A stretch of DNA of 64,000 bases from Marivita sp. GX14005. GTDB lineage: Bacteria; Pseudomonadota; Alphaproteobacteria; Rhodobacterales; Rhodobacteraceae. Numbering within the stretch: position 1 is the first letter of the stretch; every line of letters begins with the position of its first letter. Shown here piece by piece: positions 35,792 to 43,708 of the stretch. The stretch is taken from positions 1 to 64,000 of the forward strand of contig NZ_JAMCCQ010000003.1 of NCBI RefSeq assembly GCF_023370775.1, written 5' to 3'. The position numbers and the translations under genes are program-made. The notes under the pieces are model-generated. The model saw only the letters and a list, made by a program, of their open reading frames with translations, had not been told where the DNA came from and did no database searches.

Positions 35792-37920
35792 ATGGTCAAA
35801 ACGAAACACATCAACACCGCGTGGCAGGCATACGCATATAGCTTGATCGCGCGCCTGCGGCAGCAACATGGCGTCCTTCCTGCCGGAGGGCATGAGGAAT
35901 CGGAACTCGACCACCTCTTCAAAAGGTTCCATACGTCGGACGAGACGGCAGACGACGGACCCCTTGTCCCGTCGCGCTACGTTCCGGCACGCGAGCTCCT
36001 GATGGTCATCCGCTTCGCGGCGACCATCGGCTCGATCGGTGCGGGACGCGTTATGCGCCAATGCGGCGCGCTGACCGTGATCAACGATGTTCCGCGCGAC
36101 GAAATCGTTCTGCTCAAGGATGTGCTCAAGATCTGCTTCCCTCGCGATCAACTGGTGCTGGTTGCACCTGAGATTTCCGAGGGCGCCGTCTCGAAACATG
36201 CGCATGACCGCTTCGTTCGGCTTATCGCCGAAAGCCTTGACAGGATCGAACCCGTTTTGATCCTCCAGCCTGAAGGGTTGAGCCTACCGAGGCATCTGAA
36301 GGTGACCGCCGTGACGACCTTTCCGATGGCACGTATCACGCAAGATGTCGTCTTGACCTATCTTTGCTCAGGTCATCTGGCGGACGAGATGGCAAGCCAA
36401 CGCGACCCCAAGACGCTGCTGCCCGAGGATCCGGCACTCCGACGCTTGAGCGCTATAGAACTCTGCGTTGCGCTGCGCGCCCCTGATCTGGCGACAGCCC
36501 TGCAGCAGCTAGGTGAACTGGCTCAGCCCGACCCATACACGCTAGGACCGAGACTGGAGGACATGGAGGGCGACAGTCCTGCTTTGGCTGCCGCCCGTCG
36601 ACTGGTGGCTGACCTCCAACTCTGGCGCGCGGGCACAGCTGGATGGCATGAACTCAGCCGCTCGGTATTGCTGTATGGCCCGCCGGGGACAGGAAAGACA
36701 CATCTGGCGCGCGCGATGGGAAACAGTGCCGGACTCTCGGTGGTCACTGCCAGCTTTGGTGAGTGGCAAGCCTGTGGCCATCTCGGGGACATGCTGCGGG
36801 CGATGCGGACCAGCTTTTCCCAAGCGCGCGCGCAAGCGCCTTGTCTCCTCGTCATCGATGAGATTGACGCGGTCGGATCGCGGTCGGACGATGATCGGCA
36901 CGCGTCGAATTACCGGATCCAGGTCATCAACTGTTTCTTGGCCGAGATGGATTCGATCGCTCGGCAGGAGGGCGTGATCGTGGTCGGCACGGCCAACCAC
37001 ATCGAACGAATGGATCCTGCCGTTGTTTCTTGGCCGAGATGGATTCGATCGCTCGGCAGGAGGGCGTGATCGTGGTCGGCACGGCCAACCACATCGAACG
37101 AATGGATCCTGCCGTCTTGCGCGCCGGGCGGATGGATTTGAAGGTGCAGATGCCGATGCCGGATGCGGAGTCTCTTCTGTTTATCCTGCGCGCGCATTTG
37201 CGAGATGACATCGCAGACCCTGACTTGCGCGACCTGTCGCACCTCGCTGTCGGCAACAGCGCTGCAGATATCGATGCGGCGATCCGAGCGGCTCGGTCCG
37301 ACGCGCGCCATTCGCGCAAACTTCTGAGCATTCCTCTGCTGCAAAAGCATCTAGGGATCTCGACGGCATCTGCCGACGAAAGCGTTATCTATCGGGTGGC
37401 GGTCCATGAAGCGGGCCACGCCGTCGCTGCGGCTGCTCTGAGTCTCGGCGTAATCACGAGCATGCAGGTCACTGCTGGCGGGGGCATGATCGCTCGGCAA
37501 CCAGCGCCGCATCATTGCTTGATCGGCGATGTCGACGCCGAAATCGCCTATTCTCTCGCCGGCCGCGCGGCCGAACGCCTTGTCTTCGGCGAGGTATCTG
37601 CCGGGGCGGGAGGGCATAAAGATTCTGATCTCGCGAAAGCGACAAGAGCCGCCCTCGAGATCGAGGCTACCTATGGCCTGGGTTTGCTGGGTCCCGTCTG
37701 GCACTCCGATCCGCATCAGATGTATCTGGCAACGCCATCTCTTCGAGATCGTGTGCGACAGCGCATCGAGCGCGCGGAAAAACGTGCTGCCGGTGTCCTC
37801 TCAGGTCACAGGCAGGCCCTTGAACGACTTGCAAATGAATTGGCCGCAAGACGGTCATTGCGCACCGCCGATATCCGTCGATTTTTGGAAGGCGCGAGTC
37901 CCGATCGACAGCACAACTGA
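35792..37920 (+). pseudogene. FtsH-like AAA+ ATPase/M41 protease, frameshifted by a 92-bp tandem duplication
   Basis: Removing one copy of the 92-bp repeat at 36932-37115 restores a single 678-residue frame. The restored protein has an N-terminal ~260-residue domain without membrane helices, an AAA+ domain (Walker A GPPGTGKTH, Walker B LLVIDEIDAVG) and an M41-like metalloprotease domain (HEAGHAV and a downstream Asp in KDSDLAKAT). Unlike FtsH it lacks the N-terminal membrane anchor. As it stands, the first part stops at 37069 after the Walker B region; a second open frame from a TTG at 37030 to 37920 carries the sensor and protease parts. The loss could be reversible by recombination between the copies. 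Confidence 0.85.
36932..37115. repeat. Exact 2 x 92-bp tandem duplication
   Basis: 36932-37023 and 37024-37115 are identical over 92 bp; the bases flanking the unit differ. Because 92 is not a multiple of 3 it shifts the reading frame of the FtsH-like gene. The unit encodes the stretch after Walker B (CFLAEMDSIARQEG ... ERMDPAV). Confidence 0.97.
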
Positions 37921-38568
37921 AGCAACGCTCCCATCCGATGGACCCGAGTCCGTCTGACAGCGAACAACCTCCATTCAGGAGACTTGCAGTTCCGGCACGG
38001 GAGGTTCAACAATCATGCGACGTTCGGGGGCGTCTCTCTCACCCAGAACGTCACACAAAACGTAACACAATCGGTCGCTCCAGCATCACCCAACGACGAA
38101 AAGTGCATATATTATCAATAGCTTGCATAAACGCAGGCAATTTTGCTCCGATCCCTACCGCCGGAGCCAGAAATTCCTAGCATTTCAGCTGGGTTGACGA
38201 CCTCGGGGGGCTTTTCGGGGTCTCTGGTGTCCGATGAGGGCTCGGGTCCTGTCTCGTATTCGGATGAAGGGCGCCCACCTTTGCGTTGTAGGTGATCTAT
38301 GTCCTTCAGCGATGCCCGCCTGGCGTCGCGTTTCGGCGGAAACAGGCCGGTTTGACCGCGTTCGGTGCGCGGGCGCACGCAGGGCGTGCGAATCGTGGTA
38401 TAGTAAGGTTCTGTTATTTTGCAGATTTACCAGTACCTCCTTGTTTTCAAATTATTTCAAATCTGGAAGTCATCTGGATCCTGTTAACCTTTCGAGTCAC
38501 TTTTCGACTCCTGACGACCCGACATCGCGATCCGTGGTGACTTCGATTCAATTCGAAGGATTGTCATC
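37921..38568. other. Non-coding region across the right island end and upstream of the peroxidase operon
   Basis: No credible gene in 648 bp. It holds the right arm-type repeats (38050-38059, 38110-38126), the attR core (38149-38169) and, beyond the island, an AT-rich stretch with a direct repeat tttcaaat at 38445-38452 and 38455-38462, spaced one helical turn. That repeat may be an operator or UP-like element for the peroxidase operon. GAAGGA at 38555-38560 is the ribosome site for the 38569 gene. Confidence 0.55.
38149..38169. other. attR core
   Basis: Exact 21-bp copy of the tRNA-Asn 3' end (19585-19605), with no other tRNA sequence around it. It marks the right boundary of the island. 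Confidence 0.92.
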
Positions 38569-40386
38569 ATGCTTTTTACCCTGGGACACGGACAAAAAAT
38601 CATACTGTCGAACGATGCGGCGCCCGGTGGGGGGCTTGGCGGGCTTGCGCCTGCGGTCGAGGCCGATGCGGTGTCTTATGCGCAGGCCACCGGCGCTGCG
38701 CCTTCGTCAGCGCCTTCCGGCGCGGCGGCGATGCCGCAGGCAGGCGGGATGCCGGGCGGACCGTTCGGCTACTTCTTTCCCGATGCGGATGCGGCCCCGA
38801 GCGATGCCGATATGGTCGCCCGGCTCGATGCGCTCGCCGATGCGATGGTCGAGGCGCCGAATGATCCGGTCGATGCCGATAGCGCGATTGCGCCGGTCTT
38901 TACCTATCTGGGGCAGTTCATCGATCATGACATCACCGCCAATACCGATCGCAAGGCGGATCAGTCGGTCATCGTGCCGCCCGATGGCGACACGCTCGAC
39001 CCGCTGCCGCGCGATCATGTCACCTCGGCGCTGGTCAATCTGCGCAAAGGCTCGCTCGGGCTGGATAGCCTTTATGGTGACGGGCCGGATGACGGGCCGG
39101 CGGCGACCAAGCTGAAGAACGCCCTCCGCTCGCCGGGGTTCGAGGGGATGATGCGGCTCGGTGAGCCGTCGGATGTACCGCCCGAGGTCGGCGTGCGCCC
39201 CGATCTTCCGGCCGACGATGCCTGCGACCTGCTGCGGATCGGCACGCTTCTGGACGAAGGCAGCCTGCAGGAAAGCGACATTCTCGGCACGCCGCTGGAG
39301 CCCGCGTTTGCAACGAATGGCGCGATCAATCCGGCCGCTGCCGTCATCGGCGATGCGCGCAACGACGAGAACCTGCTGGTCGCGCAGCTTCACGCGGCCT
39401 TCCTGCGCTTTCACAACCGAATTGTCGTCTGGCTGCAGGGCCAGGACGATGCGCCGACGGGCGATGCACTTTTCGAAAAGGCCCGCGAATTGACGCGCTG
39501 GCATTATCAATGGCTGGTGCTGAACGTTTTTCTACACAAGATCTGCGATGCGTCCGTTGTCTCTGAGGTCAAGGCGAACGAGGCCAAGGCTTACAAGGCG
39601 TTCCGCGACCGGGTGATGAAAGGCGCGGGCGGCTATGCGAAGGAGGATCACCTGCCGCTGCCGCTCGAATTTTCGGTGGCGGCGTTCCGTTTCGGCCACT
39701 CGATGGTGCGCGGGGCCTATGATCACAACCGCAATTTCGGGCGCGGCGACAACCCGATCACCGAGCGCGCGTCCTTCGACGATCTCTTCCGCTTCACGGG
39801 CGGCGGCGGGATGCGCGGATTGCCGACGCTTCCGATCAACTGGATCATCGAATGGGACCGTTTCGTGCATGACCAGCCGAAGGAGGCCGATCACGTCGCG
39901 CGCAAGATCGACACCCAACTCGCGCCGCCGCTGGGCAACATGCTCAAGCAAGCCGACGGCGTGTTCAAACATCTGGCCAAGCGTAACCTGCGGCGCGGGC
40001 ATCGGCTCAACATCCCGTCTGCGCAGGCCTGCATCGAAGGCTTCAACGGCGCGGGCTATGGCAAGATCACGCCGCTCAGCAAGGAAGAGCTGACCTCCGG
40101 CCATACCGGGCAGGCCGTTGCGGATGGGAACTTTGCCTATGCGACACCGCTGTGGTTCTACATCCTGCGCGAGGCCGAGGTTCAGACGGGCGGCGCGCAT
40201 CTGGGCCAGCTGGGCAGCCGCATCGTCGCGGAAACACTGGTCGGCCTGGCGGTCTGCGATCCGTCCTCCTGCTGGCACCAGTCCGGCTCGGATGACGGGC
40301 GCTGGCATCCGCAGGACGGCGCGCAGCCCGAAGGTGAGGTCGTGGACGACATGCCGGCGCTGATGCGCGCGGTTCTGTGGCTCTGA
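38569..40386 (+). CDS. Animal-type haem peroxidase (cyclooxygenase/peroxidasin superfamily)
   Basis: 605 residues. Key positions of the superfamily are visible: Q116 and distal H120 in GQFIDHDIT, catalytic-type R264 and E267 in GDARNDENLL, FLRFHNRI, and proximal H377 in AAFRFGHSM. By family it oxidises small substrates or halides with peroxide using haem. No signal peptide or RTX/secretion repeats are seen, so it is probably cytosolic, unlike many peroxidases of this family. A Gly/Ala-rich linker (about 20-65) precedes the core. GAAGGA (38555-38560) supports the start. It is first in a four-gene operon with 8-15 bp gaps. Confidence 0.9.
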   Translation: MLFTLGHGQKIILSNDAAPGGGLGGLAPAVEADAVSYAQATGAAPSSAPSGAAAMPQAGGMPGGPFGYFFPDADAAPSDADMVARLDALADAMVEAPNDPVDADSAIAPVFTYLGQFIDHDITANTDRKADQSVIVPPDGDTLDPLPRDHVTSALVNLRKGSLGLDSLYGDGPDDGPAATKLKNALRSPGFEGMMRLGEPSDVPPEVGVRPDLPADDACDLLRIGTLLDEGSLQESDILGTPLEPAFATNGAINPAAAVIGDARNDENLLVAQLHAAFLRFHNRIVVWLQGQDDAPTGDALFEKARELTRWHYQWLVLNVFLHKICDASVVSEVKANEAKAYKAFRDRVMKGAGGYAKEDHLPLPLEFSVAAFRFGHSMVRGAYDHNRNFGRGDNPITERASFDDLFRFTGGGGMRGLPTLPINWIIEWDRFVHDQPKEADHVARKIDTQLAPPLGNMLKQADGVFKHLAKRNLRRGHRLNIPSAQACIEGFNGAGYGKITPLSKEELTSGHTGQAVADGNFAYATPLWFYILREAEVQTGGAHLGQLGSRIVAETLVGLAVCDPSSCWHQSGSDDGRWHPQDGAQPEGEVVDDMPALMRAVLWL

Positions 40387-40401
40387 GCGGGCGCGCGCGT
40401 G

Positions 40402-42645
40402 ATGGCAGACGAACGTCCCCGCCCCGCCCCGATTCCGGTGGACGAATTGCGCCGGATGCTTTTCGACATCGATGTGCCCGAGGAAGACTGCGCCGCCTAT
40501 ATGCTGGTCGATCCGGCCCATAGCCGCGCCTTCGATCCGGCGGTGCGGGTCAACCCGGCGCTTTTGCAACCGCCCGCGGTGGGCAGTGGGCTCGATACCG
40601 CGCTGCAGGGCGCCATTGCGCTGGGCGGGCTGAACGGGATCTCCCGGTGGCGGCGCAACCGCCGCTACCGGTCGCGCATTGCCGGCGGCTGGAACGGACT
40701 GAAGCTGGTCTCGGAGGGCGATAGCTGGTTTCAGTTCCCTTTCCTGCTGACGGATGTGATCGACCATCTGTCCGAAGAGCACGCGATCCTCAGCCTCGGC
40801 GCGGCGGGCGACACGCTGGACGATCTCATCGCGCAGGACGAGGTGGTGGCCGCTGTCATGGCCGAAGCCCCAGACGCGGTGCTCTTGAGCGGCGGCGGCA
40901 ACGATCTGGTCGGCGGCGGCAATCTCGCCGCCATCGTCCGGCCCTTCGATCCCGCGCTGGATGCGGCGGGTCATATCACTCCTGCGCTGACGGCCGTGCT
41001 GTCGGCGGTGATCGGCCATGTGCGCTCCATTGCGACGGCGGTTTCGGCGGCAGCACCGACCACGCCGGTCCTGATCCATACCTATGACCATGCGATCCCC
41101 GACAACGGCAAATGGCTGGGTCGGCCCTTGGCGTCGCAGGGTATCGTCGATCGCGGCTTGCAGCGCGAGATCGTGCGCATCCTCATCGACCGTTGGGCAG
41201 AGGCGCTCGCGGCGCTGGCCCGCGAGCCGGGGCTTGCGGGAACGCTGCATGTCGTCGATTGTCGCGGCACCGTGCCGGAGGGTGGCTGGCATGACGAATT
41301 GCACCCTGAAAGCGGCCCCTATGGGACTGTCGCGGCAAAATTCCAGAGCGTGATCCAGGCTGTGACAGCCCCGCAGCCGGTGGCGGCGCTCGGCGCGCTT
41401 GGCACAGGCCGTGCCGTATCCCGGCGCGATCCCTTGCCTGCCACGATCCAGGATCTTGCAGACCGCTTCGACGACAGCGTTCTTCTGTCCGAGATCGGCA
41501 GGCGCGCATCGCTCGAACGCATCCAGCCGGCAGGCGTGATGATGGCGCCGCGGGATCCGGGCGGTGTGCCGTCCTCCAGTCTCGAAGGCGGCTATCCGGC
41601 GCTGTCGCAGCTCGGACAGCGCATCCTTGCGCGGGCGCACAGGGAGCTGCACAGGCTGCTTTGCGGCGATGACGAGGCCGACAAGGCCGACCGCCAGAGC
41701 CTGCGCGACGCCTTCAACATCGGCCAAGGCGCGACTGCGGCGGCGCTTGCGGGGCTTCTGGCGGGCGGCCCGCTTGGCCTGTCGGCCTTCGTTGCCGCGC
41801 CCGTGGCCGCACTCATCCTGCGCCGCTTCCTCGCGCCGAGCTGGGAGGAAACCTGCAAGGCCTGGGGCGACATGCTGGACACGGGCGGCTCCGTTCAGGC
41901 CAGCCTCGACACCGCGCAACGCGGGCTCGCGGCGGCGCGCCGGAACCCCGACAGGTTCTGCATTGCCTTCAAGAAAGCGCCCTCTGCCGCCGATGCCGAA
42001 GCGATGGCGAATTCCAAGGCGGCGGTTCTGGAAAGCGCGAAATGGCCGTTCAATTCGGTCATCCGCATCCGCTTTCTCGAAGGGTCGGACCATCTGAAGG
42101 AGCGCGTGCAGCATCACGCGCGCGCATGGATCGCCGAGGATATGGCCGCGCTCACCTTCGAGTTCATCGACAGCGGCGATGCCGATATCCGCATCGCCTT
42201 CATACCGGGTGCGGGATCGTGGTCTCTGCTTGGCACAGATTGCAGGAATGAAACCGATCAGAGCAAGCCGACAATGAATTTCGGCTGGCTCGACGACAGT
42301 TCTTCCGAAGAGGAGATCCGCGAGGTCGTGCTGCATGAATTCGGCCATGCGCTGGGGCTCATCCATGAACATCAGAACCCCGATGGCGGCATCGAATGGG
42401 ACGAAGCGGCGGTCGCGGCCGATCTGACCGGCCCGCCCAACTTCTGGGACAAGGACACGATCCGCCGCAACGTGCTCGACCATTACGATCCCGGCAAGCT
42501 GATCGCCACGCAGATCGACCCGCTGTCGATCATGATGTATCCGATCCCGGACAAATGGACGAAGGGCGATTTCCAGACCAGCCTGAACAGCCAGTTGAGC
42601 CCGACCGACCGTGCCCTGATCCGGCAGGTCTATCCCTCGATCTGA
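40402..42645 (+). CDS. SGNH hydrolase-metzincin protease fusion
   Basis: 747 residues with two enzyme domains. SGNH/GDSL-like hydrolase (about 100-320): S108 in GDSW, N167 in GGGND, and D298/H301 in HDELHP. A central helical region contains a hydrophobic stretch (about 440-478) that could insert in a membrane. The C-terminal metzincin (about 545-747) has H645-E646-x-x-H649-x-x-G652-x-x-H655 and a Met-turn SIMMYP, closest in feel to astacin/matrixin-like zinc proteases. No signal peptide. A GTG one codon upstream (40399) is an alternative start. Known family chemistry: ester hydrolysis plus zinc proteolysis; the role of the fusion is unknown. Confidence 0.82.
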   Translation: MADERPRPAPIPVDELRRMLFDIDVPEEDCAAYMLVDPAHSRAFDPAVRVNPALLQPPAVGSGLDTALQGAIALGGLNGISRWRRNRRYRSRIAGGWNGLKLVSEGDSWFQFPFLLTDVIDHLSEEHAILSLGAAGDTLDDLIAQDEVVAAVMAEAPDAVLLSGGGNDLVGGGNLAAIVRPFDPALDAAGHITPALTAVLSAVIGHVRSIATAVSAAAPTTPVLIHTYDHAIPDNGKWLGRPLASQGIVDRGLQREIVRILIDRWAEALAALAREPGLAGTLHVVDCRGTVPEGGWHDELHPESGPYGTVAAKFQSVIQAVTAPQPVAALGALGTGRAVSRRDPLPATIQDLADRFDDSVLLSEIGRRASLERIQPAGVMMAPRDPGGVPSSSLEGGYPALSQLGQRILARAHRELHRLLCGDDEADKADRQSLRDAFNIGQGATAAALAGLLAGGPLGLSAFVAAPVAALILRRFLAPSWEETCKAWGDMLDTGGSVQASLDTAQRGLAAARRNPDRFCIAFKKAPSAADAEAMANSKAAVLESAKWPFNSVIRIRFLEGSDHLKERVQHHARAWIAEDMAALTFEFIDSGDADIRIAFIPGAGSWSLLGTDCRNETDQSKPTMNFGWLDDSSSEEEIREVVLHEFGHALGLIHEHQNPDGGIEWDEAAVAADLTGPPNFWDKDTIRRNVLDHYDPGKLIATQIDPLSIMMYPIPDKWTKGDFQTSLNSQLSPTDRALIRQVYPSI

Positions 42646-42654
42646 GGCGGCGAA

Positions 42655-43695
42655 ATGGCGCGAAACGACATGGCCTTCGTGATCGGGATCGCCCGATACC
42701 CGACATTCGGCGGCAACGCCTCGGACGCCGCGCGCGATCTACAAGGCCCGGTGAACGATGCCGACGCCTTCGTCGATTGGCTCAAGGCGCCCGATGGCGG
42801 CGATGTGCCGGAGGCGCATATCTTTGCCGTCACCTCCGATCATTTCCCAGCGGGCGCGCCCGTCGGTCCGGTGGTCCGCGACGTGACGGACAAGCTCGAC
42901 GCGCTCAGAACGGCGGCGAAGGCGCCGCCCCGCAAGCGGCGTCTTTATATCTATACCAGCGGCCACGGCTTCGGGCGGCGGCGGCTCGAAGGCGGGCTAT
43001 ACCTCGCCGATGCAGCTCCGGCGAACCTGTCGAATTTCTTTGTGTCCGACTATTTCAACTGGTTTCTCGATGCCGCGTATTTCGACGAATGTATCCTGTT
43101 CAGCGATGCCTGCATGGATCAGGGCCGTCTTGCCGCGCCCGCCCAGCCGCATTGGCGGCGCGAGATCGCTCCCGGTCGCGGCACGAGCGCGATGGGTGCC
43201 TATGCCGCGCGCTTCGCGGGCCGCGCCGTCGAAGGCAGGATGGCCAACGGGCTGTTCCACGGCGCCTTCTCCTATGCGCTGCGAATGGGCCTGCTCGGCG
43301 CGGCGGCGGTTGTCGATCCGCAGGGCAAGCGCAAAGTGACCGGCGACAGCCTGCGCGACTACCTCATCGCCACGATGCAGAAATTGATGACCGAGGCCGA
43401 ACGGCAGGATCCGCGCATCTCGACCGATCCCGATTTCGGCCCGTTCGATCCGGTCACGCTGGTTGAGGACCCGCCGCCATTCGAGCGCCCGGTGACCGTT
43501 CTTTTGCCCGGCGCCGTCGCGGATGCGACGCTCAATCTGGAAAACGCGGCGTTCGACAATCTCGGTCCGGTCACGGCAGCGAATGGCTCGCTCGCGCTGT
43601 CCCTCCGCCCTGGCCTTTACGCTCTGACAAGCTCCGGCGGCTGGGAAGGTGCGTTCGAATTTACAGGTGTCGAGCAGGAGATCAGTCTCAGATGA
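42655..43695 (+). CDS. Caspase-like (peptidase C14) protein
   Basis: 346 residues. The p20-like fold begins at once (DMAFVIGIARYP), with the catalytic dyad H104 (YTSGHGFG) and C153 (LFSDACMD), matching bacterial metacaspase/orthocaspase-like proteases that cut after basic or acidic residues. The C-terminal ~80 residues (265-346) form a beta-rich domain ending RPGLYALTSSGGWEGAFEF, similar in plan to segments of the next protein. It is probably cytosolic. It follows the fusion gene by 9 bp. Bacterial caspases are known as regulated death or defence effectors; that role here is inferred. Confidence 0.85.
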   Translation: MARNDMAFVIGIARYPTFGGNASDAARDLQGPVNDADAFVDWLKAPDGGDVPEAHIFAVTSDHFPAGAPVGPVVRDVTDKLDALRTAAKAPPRKRRLYIYTSGHGFGRRRLEGGLYLADAAPANLSNFFVSDYFNWFLDAAYFDECILFSDACMDQGRLAAPAQPHWRREIAPGRGTSAMGAYAARFAGRAVEGRMANGLFHGAFSYALRMGLLGAAAVVDPQGKRKVTGDSLRDYLIATMQKLMTEAERQDPRISTDPDFGPFDPVTLVEDPPPFERPVTVLLPGAVADATLNLENAAFDNLGPVTAANGSLALSLRPGLYALTSSGGWEGAFEFTGVEQEISLR

Positions 43696-43708
43696 AGGAG
43701 GTCGCGCC

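Larger units (their letters stand above)
19585..38169. mobile_element. Integrative, probably mobilizable element in tRNA-Asn
   Basis: About 18.6 kb bounded by exact 21-bp repeats of the tRNA-Asn 3' end, with a tyrosine integrase gene beside the tRNA. It carries a MobC-like gene and a relaxase gene but no visible mating-pore genes, fitting an integrative mobilizable element. Cargo: OLD-like nuclease, type III restriction-modification, envelope proteins, small regulators, a GIY-YIG-type protein and a broken FtsH-like protease gene. Base composition looks more AT-rich than the flanks, with the res/mod genes GC-richer than the rest, suggesting a mosaic. Confidence 0.9.

Noticed and set aside
38149-38169. 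A second tRNA-Asn gene
   Set aside because: Only the 3' 21 bases are present, with no D or anticodon arm; it is the att copy.
39532-42483. 983-codon open frame on the minus strand
   Set aside because: It is antisense to the peroxidase and fusion genes, both of which carry full catalytic motifs; its composition is shadow-like.
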